Shown here: in pieces, positions 8,233-16,927 of the stretch
Numbering within the stretch: the stretch's first letter is position 1
How the letters are laid out: every line of letters starts with the position of its first letter
Source: Nocardia crassostreae
Lineage (GTDB): Bacteria > Actinomycetota > Actinomycetes > Mycobacteriales > Mycobacteriaceae
Reading direction: 5' to 3'
DNA: 64,000 nucleotides
Assembly (NCBI RefSeq): GCF_001613405.1
Contig: NZ_BDCH01000020.1
Coordinates: 1-64,000, forward strand
The notes under the pieces: generated by a model
Seen by the model: only the letters and a program-made list of their open reading frames with translations
Told to the model about the DNA's origin: nothing
The model's database searches: none
Program-made: the position numbers and the translations under genes

Positions 8233-8990
8233 GTGACCGGGTCCGCGCTTTCACAAACCTGCGGTGTCCGCCGCCCCGTGCTCTGGATGCGGCCGGACCA
8301 TGCGGGCTACCTCGGCCCGGATCTGGGCGTCGGCATGCACGCCACCCCGCTCGCCGTCCTGGGCCTGGGCGTGACCGCACCGTTCCGCCTGGAGCTCCCC
8401 GGTAACCGGGAGATCGTCACCCGCAGCTCCTTCGCCCCCGCCCGCGCCCCGCACCGCATCATGAGCGACGGCTGGATAGGCCTGATCCTCGCCGAACCCG
8501 GCACCGCCGCCGCAATCACCCTGCGCGACAGCATGACCCGAACCGACGGCCCCTACGGCCTGGACTCACGTCACGAACCGGCTCTGATCGCCGCCGCAAC
8601 CGCCGGTGTCCCCGATCTGGACCGCCTGCTCACGGAGCTCACCCCGGCTCCGCGCCCCATCGATCCCCGAATCACCCATGTAATCAGCCAGATTCGCACC
8701 ACCCCCGCCGCCCACCTGCGCGCCGAAAAGATCGCCGCCGACCTCGGCATGTCCGAATCCCACTTCCTGCACACCTTCGCCGCCAGCACCGGCACCACCT
8801 TCCGCCGCTACCGCCAGTGGTCCCGCCTCCGAATCGTCGGCGCCGCCCTGCAATCCGGCCACGACCTCACCCGCTGCGCCGCCGACGCCGACTTCGCCTC
8901 GCCGTCCCACCTCAGCGAAACCTCCGCCGAACCTTCGGCCTGTCGCTGACCGCCGTGCTGAATGCGAAGGTGGAGTTCGACATTCGCTGA
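8233..8990 (+). pseudogene. AraC-family regulator with C-terminal frameshift
   Basis: From GTG 8233 the protein has an N-terminal sensor-like region and a C-terminal AraC helix-turn-helix pair, the first seen as HLRAEKIAADLGMSESHFLH. The annotated frame ends at TGA 8949 with ETSAEPSACR. One base added near 8928 (CTCCGCC to CTTCCGCC) restores the expected ETFRRTFGLSLTAVLNAKVE and runs to a TGA at 8990. As it stands the second recognition helix loses its final turn and the last 15 or so residues are nonsense. Members of this family activate or repress nearby genes; the divergent SGNH hydrolase is the obvious candidate target. Confidence 0.8.
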
Positions 8991-9008
8991 CCGGGTCGCC
9001 GAAACGAC

Positions 9009-9034
9009 TCAGGCCCGGCGGACACCGGGCCTGA
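9009..9034. terminator. Bidirectional hairpin terminator
   Basis: A perfect 10-bp stem (TCAGGCCCGG and complement) with a 6-base loop lies between the end of the AraC-like gene and the convergent end of the conservon, 20 bases past the cytochrome P450 stop on the minus strand. Confidence 0.75.
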
Positions 9035-9053
9035 ATCGACAACAGCGGCCGAG

Positions 9054-10232
9054 CTACTCCGCGGTGAGGTACACCGGGAGGCTGCGGTGGCCGTTGGCGA
9101 TGAAGCCGATGACCGGGGGCACCTCGGCGGGATCGGTGGCCAGGCGCAGGCCGGGGAAGCGCTCGAACAGGGCGGGCAGGGCAATGGTCGCCTCGAGACG
9201 GGCCAGGTGGTCCTTGACGGCGCGGGTGATGTCGAAGTCGTCGGCGGTGGCGCCGTGGACCTTCGGGTCGCGGCCTGCGGCGGCGTAGGAGGCCAGGATG
9301 GCCTCACCCTTGGCAATCTTGATTCCGTCGATCTCGATGTCCTCCACCGCATAGCGCAGCGGCAGATGGGCGACCGGGGATTCGAAGCGCAGCGCCTCCT
9401 CGACGACCTCCGCCCAGCTCACCTCGCCCGCGCGGGCGGCGGCGAGCTGGGCGGGATGGGTGAGCAGCGCGAAGATGGCCTGGTCGAGCAGGTTCACGGT
9501 GATCTCGTGACCGGCATTGATGACCAGCATGATGGTGTCGATCATCTCCTTCTCGGTGAGGCGCTCGCCGTCCTCGTCGCGAGTGGAGGTGAGCACGCTG
9601 GTCACATCGTCGCCGGGATTGTCGCGGCGGAAGGCCACCAATTCGGCGATCAGCTCGCCCATTTCGATGTAGTTGGCCAGCGCGGCCTCGGGGCTGATCT
9701 CGGTGTCGAAGAACCGGGCCACGCACACGCGCAGGGCGGGCTCCCGATCCTCGGGGACGCCGAGCAACTCGCAGATCACCTGGATCGGCACCGGGTAGGC
9801 GAAACCCTCACGCAGATCCACGATCTCACCGGCCGGGGTGGCGGCCAGCTTGTCCAGCAGATCGGTTACCAGCTCCTCGATGCGGGGCTGCATGGCCACG
9901 GTGCAGCGATGGGTGAAGGCCGGGGACACCAGCTTGCGCAGGCGGCGGTGATCGGAACCGTAGGCGGTGAACATGTTCTCGGCGATCACCCAGGTGATCA
10001 GCGGCCAGTCCGCGCCCACCTCGCCGTTCTGCAGGGCGGGCCAGTGCTGCGAGGCGGACTTGGAGACGCGCGGATCGGCGAGCAGCCGCTTCAGCAGGTC
10101 CGCATCGGTCACCGACCAGGCGGGCACGCCCATCAGCTCGACCAGGGTCACCGGGCCACGGGCACGAATGCGGGCGTTCTCGCCTTGAATGTCGACACCG
10201 GTGAGATCCAGCGCCAGGGGTTCCATCGTCAC
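9054..10232 (-). CDS. CYP154-like cytochrome P450 of a conservon, heme-cysteine loop deleted
   Basis: A 392-residue P450, last gene of the conservon. The I-helix reads MLVINAGHEITVNLL, the K-helix EEALRFESP keeps ExxR. The heme-binding loop, normally F-G-x-G-x-H-x-C-x-G-x-x-L-A-R-L-E, is absent: the protein goes straight from DITRAVKDHLA to RLEATIALPALF. Comparison with the family implies loss of about 14 codons (42 bases) at 9200/9201, bounded by the short repeat CTGGCC. Without the proximal cysteine it cannot bind heme as a thiolate, so it is probably inactive, although the frame is intact and the rest is well conserved. Conservon P450s of this type normally follow the CYP157-type gene, as here. 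Confidence 0.9.
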   Translation of the reverse strand: MTMEPLALDLTGVDIQGENARIRARGPVTLVELMGVPAWSVTDADLLKRLLADPRVSKSASQHWPALQNGEVGADWPLITWVIAENMFTAYGSDHRRLRKLVSPAFTHRCTVAMQPRIEELVTDLLDKLAATPAGEIVDLREGFAYPVPIQVICELLGVPEDREPALRVCVARFFDTEISPEAALANYIEMGELIAELVAFRRDNPGDDVTSVLTSTRDEDGERLTEKEMIDTIMLVINAGHEITVNLLDQAIFALLTHPAQLAAARAGEVSWAEVVEEALRFESPVAHLPLRYAVEDIEIDGIKIAKGEAILASYAAAGRDPKVHGATADDFDITRAVKDHLARLEATIALPALFERFPGLRLATDPAEVPPVIGFIANGHRSLPVYLTAE

Positions 10233-10245
10233 AGCGTTCTCCTAC

Positions 10246-11481
10246 TCACACATTCAGTGGCGGGCACGCCGGGAAGACCACCGGCAGCGCTGCCAGCGCC
10301 CGGTGGAAAGGCCCTGGGCGCCAGACCAGTTCATCGAGTGGAACGGCCAGGCGCAACTCGGGCAGCGTATCCAGCAACTGATCGATGGCCTCCTGAGCCA
10401 CCAGTGAGGCAACGGATCTCGCGGGACAGGCATGCGGACCCAGGCTCCAGGCCAGGTGGGACCGGTTGCCGATGCGTTCCCCGCCGCTGATGGCGGGATC
10501 GTTGTTGCAGCCGGTCATGCTGATGACCACCGGCTGATGCGCGGGCAGCCAGGTGCCATTGATGAGCATGGGCTGGCGCGGATAGGAGACGGAGAAGTTC
10601 GCCATCGGCGGGTCGTTGAAGAGCACCTCGTCCAAAGCGTCACGGGTGGAAAGGCTTCCGCCCAGCACATCGCCCGCGAAGCGGTCGTCGGTGAGGATCA
10701 GGCGCAGCGTATTGATGATGAGGTTCTGCTGCGGCTCCAGTCCGGCGCCGTAGATGCTGATGATGTTGTACAGCATCTCGGTGTCGTCGAGACCGGCGTC
10801 GTGCTGCAGCAGCCGGGTCACCATATCGGCGCCGGGCTCGCGCCGCTTGAGCGCGATGAGCTCCAGCAGCGCCTCACTGAGCATCTGCATGCCCAGGGCG
10901 GCGTTCTCGTCCACCGAGTCGAACAGCGCGGCCATGCCCGCGGCCACCCGCGCGCCGATATCCGGTGGGCAGCCCAGCATGTCGTTGAGCCCGGCGAACA
11001 CCAGCGGCATGGCGTACTGGCTGATCAGCTCCGCCTCGCCGTTCTCACAGAAGGCATTGATGAGCGGAATGGCCTCGCGCTCGACGATGGCGTGCAGCCC
11101 GTGCAGATTGACGCCGTCGACCGCGTGCACATTCGCCTGCCGGTATCGCCAATGCGTCGCACCGGAATTGCGCAGCACATTCGGATACCACTGCAACATG
11201 GGTTTGACCGGGGAGTCGTCCGGGATCGTGTCCTGCCACACCCGCGGATCCGCCGGGAAATGCTCGGGATCATTGAGGATCTGAACCGCGTCGTGATACC
11301 CGATCACGAGGGTCGCGGGCACCCCGGGCGCCAGCTCCACCGGCACCAGCGAACCGTAGCGGCGGCGCATCTCGCGATAGCTGCCGTGCGGGTCGGCCGC
11401 GAATTCCTGGGTGTAGAGCGGGAAGTGGGTGCCGTCGGTGAGCGTGGACGGTCCGACCGGCGATCCAGTCGACGTGGTCAA
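10246..11481 (-). CDS. CYP157-like cytochrome P450 of a conservon
   Basis: A 411-residue P450. The heme loop is present (AWSLGPHACPARSVA, with the cysteine ligand), but the K-helix ExxR motif is missing (DEVLFNDPPMANFS instead), and the I-helix reads GAGLEPQQNLI. Lack of ExxR is a described property of the CYP157 family, which typically sits in conservons. The best start is TTG 11481 behind CAGGAG, which makes a four-base TTGA overlap with the stop of the GTPase gene; everything in frame upstream lies within that gene. The substrate is unknown. Confidence 0.9.
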   Translation of the reverse strand: MTTSTGSPVGPSTLTDGTHFPLYTQEFAADPHGSYREMRRRYGSLVPVELAPGVPATLVIGYHDAVQILNDPEHFPADPRVWQDTIPDDSPVKPMLQWYPNVLRNSGATHWRYRQANVHAVDGVNLHGLHAIVEREAIPLINAFCENGEAELISQYAMPLVFAGLNDMLGCPPDIGARVAAGMAALFDSVDENAALGMQMLSEALLELIALKRREPGADMVTRLLQHDAGLDDTEMLYNIISIYGAGLEPQQNLIINTLRLILTDDRFAGDVLGGSLSTRDALDEVLFNDPPMANFSVSYPRQPMLINGTWLPAHQPVVISMTGCNNDPAISGGERIGNRSHLAWSLGPHACPARSVASLVAQEAIDQLLDTLPELRLAVPLDELVWRPGPFHRALAALPVVFPACPPLNV

Positions 11482-12122
11482 AGGCGAGACTCCTGACGCG
11501 ATTGAAACAGGTATTCGACGAGGGTGATGAGCGAATGCACGCAGGTGCGCCGATCCCGGGCGTCCAGGGCGGTCAGCGGCGTGCTCGCGGTGAGGTCGAG
11601 CGCATCGCGCACCTCGTCGAGCGGATAGCGCTGCGCGCCCTCGAATTCGTTGACCGCCACCGCATACGGCACACCGCGCTCCTCGAGCACCGAGAGCACC
11701 TCGTCGGACTGCTCGATGCGCCGGGTGTCGACCAGTACGAGCGCGCCGAGCGCGCCCATGGCCAGCTCCTCCCACATGGGCAGGAACCGGCGCTGCCCGG
11801 GCGTGCCGAAAAGGTACAGCGCCAGTTCGGGATTGAGCGTGATGCGGCCGAAATCCATGGCGACCGTGGTGGTCGTCTTGCTCCCCAGCCCGGTGATGTC
11901 GTCGACGCCGATGCTGGCCTCGGTAATGGTCTCCTCGGTGCGCAGCGGTTTGATCTCCGAGACGCTCCCGACGAAGGTGGTCTTGCCGACGCCGAAACTG
12001 CCCGCCACCAACAGCTTCACCGATCGGGTGATGGTGGACGGCAGGTATTCGACGCCGGTGGGCGATGTCGTGGGGCCGGATTCCGCGGTGGCGGAGTCAG
12101 ACCGCGAGGGCGCGAAGCCCAT
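11478..12122 (-). CDS. CvnD-type Ras-like GTPase
   Basis: A 214-residue small GTPase. G1 is GSFGVGKTTF, the switch II region is LFGTPGQRRF (family form of DxxG), and G4 is AVNEF with Glu in place of the usual Lys. A 35-residue N-terminal extension is poorly conserved. In conservons CvnD is a GTP-binding switch acting with CvnA-C at the membrane. It overlaps the DUF742 gene by 26 bases upstream and the P450 gene by 4 bases downstream. Confidence 0.93.
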   Translation of the reverse strand: MGFAPSRSDSATAESGPTTSPTGVEYLPSTITRSVKLLVAGSFGVGKTTFVGSVSEIKPLRTEETITEASIGVDDITGLGSKTTTTVAMDFGRITLNPELALYLFGTPGQRRFLPMWEELAMGALGALVLVDTRRIEQSDEVLSVLEERGVPYAVAVNEFEGAQRYPLDEVRDALDLTASTPLTALDARDRRTCVHSLITLVEYLFQSRQESRL

Positions 12123-12441
12123 TCAGTACCTCTTCCAGCAAACTGACGTCCGGCAACGTGTGTTCGGGCGTCCGGGTGATCAGATGACCGCTGTCGATCA
12201 GGTCGGCGATGACGATCTTCACCACCGACGGCGGCAGGTCGAGGTGGGCGGCGATCTCGGCGATCGACAGCGCACTGCGGCACAAGGTGAAGATCCGGCG
12301 CGCGTCGGGAGAGCCCCCCTGCAGTGGTGTCCCGGCGGCGACGATGACGGTGACCAGGTCCAGATGCCGGGTGGGCCGCGAACGCCCCCCGGTGCGCACG
12401 TACGCCCGGACCAGGTCGGGATCCCGCCGCGGGCCGGTCAT
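12097..12441 (-). CDS. CvnC-type DUF742 protein
   Basis: A 114-residue protein with the DUF742 winged-helix-like core: RPTRHLDLVTVIVAAG, ALSIAEIAAHLDLPPSVVKI and an end region LLEEVLNGLRALAV. The start ATG 12441 overlaps the stop of the roadblock gene (ATGA), a sign of translational coupling. In conservons CvnC acts with CvnB and CvnD in a membrane-associated complex. Confidence 0.92.
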   Translation of the reverse strand: MTGPRRDPDLVRAYVRTGGRSRPTRHLDLVTVIVAAGTPLQGGSPDARRIFTLCRSALSIAEIAAHLDLPPSVVKIVIADLIDSGHLITRTPEHTLPDVSLLEEVLNGLRALAV

Positions 12442-12890
12442 GGCCGGGCGCCGCCGCGCGGTACCGCGCCGAGCTCGTGCCCGACCCGGGTGGCGAGTTC
12501 GTTGAGGCGGTGCGCCACCAGCGCCACATCCACCTCCGGGGTGGTGGAGACGCCCAGTACCGCACCTATTCCGGCGGCGGTGATGAAGATCATCCCGCCG
12601 TCGTATTCGGTGACGTTCTGGCGCACATTGTCCCCGGGCCCGCCGCAGAATTCACCGAGCGCCTTGCCCAGGGACCGCAATCCCGATGCGGCCGCGGCGA
12701 ATCGCTCGGCATTGTCGCGGGTGATATTGCCGGAGTGCGCCATTCGCAAGCCGTCCTCGGACAGCAGCACCGCGAACCGCACCCCCGGAATATCCAGCTC
12801 GGCTAGTAGCCAGCCCAGCCGATTGGGCCCCTCTTCCAGGTTCGAGACCGGCGCCGGGCCCTGCGGGTTGGTCGCAGTCGATCAGTTCAC
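12438..12890 (-). pseudogene. CvnB-type roadblock/LC7 gene with TGA at codon 3
   Basis: The roadblock/LC7 domain is clear (ELDIPGVRFAVLLSEDGLRM, then ASGLRSLGKALGEFCGG). The expected start is the GTG at 12890 overlapping the cvnA stop (GTGA), but it reads GTG-AAC-TGA: the third codon, 12882-12884, is a stop. After the TGA the frame is open and protein-like (STATNPQGPAPV, NRLGWLLAELD) yet contains no ATG, GTG or TTG until GTG 12782, which would drop 33 residues including the first helix of the domain. So either a truncated 114-residue protein is made or the gene is dead. TGG to TGA or CGA to TGA would explain it. Confidence 0.75.
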
Positions 12891-14332
12891 GAGATCTTCC
12901 CTTCGGTCTGATCGGGTTCGGCGGCGGGCCCGGCCGCGGCCGCGGCATTGCGGCCGCTGACCGAACCGGTGTGCCACGCGACCGCGATTTCGGGTCGTGC
13001 GAGTTGGAGCGTCGGAGCGGCGTGCCGCGCGGGCGCGGGGGCGGGCTGCAGTACGGGCAGCGGGCCGGTGGTGTAGGTGCTCGGCTGAACCACGGTGCGG
13101 CGCCGCCGTTTCGCCAATCCGCTGGCGGTGAGCGCGGCGGCCACCTCGCTCTCGTCCGCGGGCCGCTGCACAGGGGCGACCGCGGGCGGGGCGCTCACCG
13201 GCGGGGCGACGGCGACGGGCTGTTCGCGCACATCCTGCGGCGCGACGAGCAGTTGCTCGGGGATGTACACCATGGCGCGCACACCTCCGTACATGTTCGG
13301 GCCGTCGACGTAGACGCTGAATCCGTAGCGTCGGGTCAGGGCCGCGATACTGGGGAAACCGATCTTGGGGGCGGGGCCGAGCTCGAGAATGTCGATATCG
13401 CGCTCACCGGAGAGCACCAGGCGGGCGTCCTCCAGCTGCTCCGGGCTCATGCGCACGCCCGCGTCGTCGATGAGGATGGTCACGCCGTGGTGACCCTCCT
13501 GAAAGCTGATGTCCACGTACGAGGTCGGCGGCGAATAGCGCAGCGCATTGTCGAGCAGCGTCGCCACGGTGTGCACCAGCGGCTCCACCACGCGGCTGGA
13601 CACTACCCGGTCGGCCTGCGCCTAACGCACGCGCAGATAGTCGCGCACACGGCCGACCGCGCCGCCGACCACATCGGTCACCGACTGCTGCGGCCAGCGG
13701 CGGCCGGGCAGGCCGCCGCTGACGATCACGTAGGACTGCGCCTGCCGGATCATCTGCTGCACACTGTGATCGATGCGGATGAGCGTCTCGTAGACGGCGT
13801 CGTCGCGGTGTTCGCGCAGCGCGGCGCTGACCACCTTGCCGACATCCGCGCCCAGGCTCACCACGGAGGTGCCGAACGAGCGCACCGCGGCGCCGGTCAC
13901 ATCCCGCGAGGCGCCCTGCGCCTCGGCGCGCACGGCCTGCTCCGCACTGGTGATGGCCTGCCGGGCCTGCGCCTCGGCCTCGCGGCGGCCGTGATCGAGG
14001 GCCTCGGCCCACAGCAGCCGCAGATCATCGGAATAGGTGTCGACGGCCTGCCGCAGCAGCGTCGCGGTGTGCGAATGCTCCAGGCCCGGAGGGATTTCCA
14101 GTCCGCTGACCGGCAGCCCCGGGCGGCGCGCCGACTCCGTCATGGACGGAAGCGTCTTGCGGACAAGCTGTTCGAGGAGGTATTCCGAGCCACGGAGCTG
14201 GGCGGCCAGATCGGCGGCGCGCGTACGTTGGGCACGCAACCGCACTGCCGTATACCCGGCCCCCGCTATCGCGAGCACAAGTATGGGGACGAGTATCCAG
14301 AGAAACATCACTGCCATATGGGGTTTCGTCAA
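12887..14332 (-). pseudogene. CvnA-type sensor kinase-like gene interrupted by TAG
   Basis: The N-terminal part (14332 to 13622, 236 residues) has one membrane helix (MFLWILVPILVLAIAGAGYT), a long helical region with repeated Ala/Gln/Glu, and ends GRVRDYLRVR at TAG 13622-13624. The same frame continues AQADRVVSSRVVEPLVHTVA and carries the GHKL ATPase domain (LLDNALRYSPPTSYVDI, ILIDDAGVRMSPEQ) and a Pro/Ala-rich tail, to TGA 12887. A Tyr is usual at the TAG, so a TAC/TAT to TAG change is likely. A GTG at 13603 could reinitiate and give a soluble ATPase fragment. CvnA normally anchors the conservon complex at the membrane. Confidence 0.85.
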
Positions 14333-14460
14333 TCCTGTCGGCTACACACGGATCGGGCGACTCGCGCAAAACTGCCCGACGGTAGCCAACAACATACCTA
14401 TTTCGTTATCACCGCGTCACTTTCGCCCCGTATCTGTCGGAAAGAGGCACTGACGGTCGT

Positions 14461-15279
14461 CTATTGCTGAGCAAAACCGCTGGTCGACAAGAACTCCCCG
14501 GGCGGGCGGCCGCCGATGGCCACGGTGAGGGCGGCGGCCGCGGTGCGAACGGCGGCGGCCAATTCCGGCCAGGTCTCGCCGCATTCGATGTTCTCGTCCG
14601 GGCAGTGGTGGCGCAGCGTGAGGCCGAGCGCCGCGATGGGGCGGCCGCCGTGATCGAAGACGGCGTCGGCGACGGTGGCGAAGCCGGGGGTGATGTAGCC
14701 GTCCTCCACCGACCAGCCGCGGGCGGACTCGACGCGCAGGGTGCGGCGGAGCCCGCGGAGCTCGCGGGGGCCGCGGGCGGTGCGCATGGGGTAGGCGGCG
14801 GCGTTCGGGAACAGGGCGCGCACATGCGCGGGTGCGAGATGGCGGAGCATGGCGCGGCCGGTGGCGGTGAGGTGGGCGGGCAGGCGGACGCCGACATCGG
14901 TGACCAGGGTCTGCGGGCGGGGCGGGCGCTGCTCGATGAGATAGAGGGATTCATTGCCGTGCAGGATGCCGAGATGACCGGTGCAGCCCACGCTGTCGAC
15001 CAGGGTGCGCAGGAGCGGGGCGGCGAGGCGCTCGAGGGGGTCGTGGCGCAGGTAGGCGGAACCGAGTTCGAAGGTGGCCACGCCCAGGCCGTAGCGGTGC
15101 TCACCGGGCAGATAGGCGACGTATCCGGCGGCCTGTAGCTCGTTGAGCAGCTGATATGTCGAGGATCGGGGGATGTCGAGTTCGCGGGCGATGGCTGCGG
15201 CGGGCATGGGATTGGGCCGCTGGGCGAGCAGCCCGAGAATGCTCAGGCCGCGGCGGAGAGCCGGGATATCAGTACTCAT
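14461..15279 (-). CDS. IclR-family regulator of the hut operon (probable)
   Basis: A 272-residue protein starting MSTDIPALRRGLSILGLLAQ, with a winged helix at residues about 5-65 (AAIARELDIPRSSTYQLLNE) and an IclR effector domain (TATGRAMLRHLAPAHVRALF, GYITPGFATVADAVFDHGG). ATG 15279 is the first start that includes the helix-turn-helix. It is divergent from hutH with a 94-base shared region containing an inverted repeat, so it most likely controls histidine utilisation; family members bind small ligands, perhaps urocanate here. Confidence 0.9.
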   Translation of the reverse strand: MSTDIPALRRGLSILGLLAQRPNPMPAAAIARELDIPRSSTYQLLNELQAAGYVAYLPGEHRYGLGVATFELGSAYLRHDPLERLAAPLLRTLVDSVGCTGHLGILHGNESLYLIEQRPPRPQTLVTDVGVRLPAHLTATGRAMLRHLAPAHVRALFPNAAAYPMRTARGPRELRGLRRTLRVESARGWSVEDGYITPGFATVADAVFDHGGRPIAALGLTLRHHCPDENIECGETWPELAAAVRTAAAALTVAIGGRPPGEFLSTSGFAQQ

Positions 15280-15311
15280 CGGGACCGCCTCGCCATCGCA
15301 CCACTCGTACT

Positions 15312-15327
15312 GTCTGAAATACCAGAC
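15312..15327. promoter_or_regulatory. Inverted repeat, candidate IclR operator
   Basis: GTCTG-aaatac-CAGAC is a perfect 5-bp inverted repeat with a 6-base A/T-rich centre, roughly midway in the region between the divergent iclR and hutH starts. Size and centre suit an IclR site. Inference only. Confidence 0.5.
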
Positions 15328-15373
15328 GAAACCCGGGTGTGGGTGCTCGAATCCGAACCTTTCGAGGGCTGGA

Positions 15374-16927
15374 ATGGTGCCCATGACGATCGGGACGCAG
15401 CGGGTGGTGGTGGGCGCGGGGGCGATGACGCCCGAGCAGGTGGTGGCGGTGGCGCGGTACGGGGCGCGGGTGGAGCTGGCCGCGGACGGGGTGGCGCAGC
15501 TGGCCAAGGTGCGCGGGCACATCGACGAGCTGGCGCACAGTGAGCGGCCGGTGTACGGGGTGTCGACCGGATTCGGGGCCTTGGCACTGCGGCATATTCC
15601 GCCGGAGCGGCGGACCGATCTACAGCGGTCGCTGATTCGCTCGCATGCGGCGGGGGCGGGCACGCCGGTGGAGGCCGAGGTGGTGCGGGCCATGATGCTG
15701 CTGCGGTTGCGCACGCTCATGACCGGGCATACGGGGGTGCGGCCGGAGACGGCGCGGGCGCTGGCGGAATTGCTCGACAGCGGGCTGGTTCCGGTCGTGC
15801 CCGAGTATGGGTCGCTCGGTTGCTCGGGGGATCTCGCGCCGCTGGCGGCGGTCGCGCTGGCGCTCATGGGGGAGGGCTCGGTGCACGGGCCGGAGGGGCC
15901 GCGGCCCATGGCGGAGGCGATGGACGCGGCCGGGCTGACGCCCTTGACGCTCGCCGAGAAGGAGGGGCTGGCGCTGACCAATGGCACCGACGGCATGCTC
16001 GGCATGCTGCTGCTGGCCATCGCCGATCTGCACCGGCTGTTCGATATCGCCGATCTGACCGCGGCCATGAGCGTGGAGGCGCAGCTGGGCACCGATCGGG
16101 TGTTCGCGGCCGATCTACAGGCGCTGCGGCCGCATCCCGGGCAGGCGGTGTCGGCGGCGAATATGCGGGCGGCGCTTGCCGATTCGGAGATCGTCGCCAG
16201 CCATCGCGGGGAGGACTGCCCGCGGGTGCAGGACGCCTACTCGCTGCGCTGCGCGCCGCAGGTGCACGGGGCGGCGCGGGATACGCTGACCCACGCCGAG
16301 ACCGTGGCCGAGCGGGAATTGCAGTCCGCCATCGACAATCCCGTCGTGCTCGCCGACGGGCGGGTGGAATCCAACGGCAACTTCCACGGTGCGCCGGTGG
16401 GGTACGTGCTGGACTTCCTGGCCATTGCCATCGCGGATGTGGCGAGCATTGCCGAGCGGCGCACCGATCGGATGCTGGATGTGCATCGGTCGCACGGGCT
16501 TCCGGCCTTCCTGGCCGACGATCCGGGGGTCGACTCCGGGTACATGATCGCGCAGTACACGCAGGCGGGCATCGTGTCCGAGCTCAAGCGGTGCGCGGTG
16601 CCCGCCTCGGTGGATTCCATCCCGTCCAGCGCCATGCAGGAGGACCATGTGTCCATGGGCTGGGCCGCCGCGCGCAAGCTGCGGCGGGCGGTGGACGGGT
16701 TGACCAGTGTGCTGGCTATCGAATTGCTCACCGCGGCACGGGCTCTCGACTTTCGGGCGCCGCTGCGGCCCGCGCCGGTGACGGACGCCGTGCGGAATCT
16801 GGTGCGCGAGGCGGTGCCCGGTCCGGGGCCGGATCGCCACCTGGCTCCCGATATCGCGGCCGTGGAAGAGCTCGTTCGCTCCGGCGCGGTGAATCACATA
16901 CTCGACCAGGGGGTTTCGACACAATGA
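15374..16927 (+). CDS. hutH: Histidine ammonia-lyase
   Basis: A 517-residue enzyme that deaminates histidine to urocanate, the first step of histidine degradation. The MIO electrophile forms from Cys-Ser-Gly in GSLGCSGDLAPLA; the CSG version is usual in actinomycetes, ASG elsewhere. Other active-site segments are YGVSTGFGA near residue 57, NGTDGML, and QDAYSLRCAPQVHGA. ATG 15374 lies 6 bases after GAGGG; ATG 15383 is a possible alternative three codons in. The stop overlaps the hutU start by ATGA. Confidence 0.96.
   Translation: MVPMTIGTQRVVVGAGAMTPEQVVAVARYGARVELAADGVAQLAKVRGHIDELAHSERPVYGVSTGFGALALRHIPPERRTDLQRSLIRSHAAGAGTPVEAEVVRAMMLLRLRTLMTGHTGVRPETARALAELLDSGLVPVVPEYGSLGCSGDLAPLAAVALALMGEGSVHGPEGPRPMAEAMDAAGLTPLTLAEKEGLALTNGTDGMLGMLLLAIADLHRLFDIADLTAAMSVEAQLGTDRVFAADLQALRPHPGQAVSAANMRAALADSEIVASHRGEDCPRVQDAYSLRCAPQVHGAARDTLTHAETVAERELQSAIDNPVVLADGRVESNGNFHGAPVGYVLDFLAIAIADVASIAERRTDRMLDVHRSHGLPAFLADDPGVDSGYMIAQYTQAGIVSELKRCAVPASVDSIPSSAMQEDHVSMGWAAARKLRRAVDGLTSVLAIELLTAARALDFRAPLRPAPVTDAVRNLVREAVPGPGPDRHLAPDIAAVEELVRSGAVNHILDQGVSTQ

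Noticed and set aside
15830..15860. Cys-Ser-Gly instead of Ala-Ser-Gly in HutH as a defect
   Set aside because: CSG is a normal MIO-forming triad in actinomycete histidine ammonia-lyases, so it is not a lesion.
15820..16920. Open frame upstream of hutU inside hutH
   Set aside because: The 918-codon frame only becomes protein-like at ATG 16924; the earlier part is the second frame of hutH.
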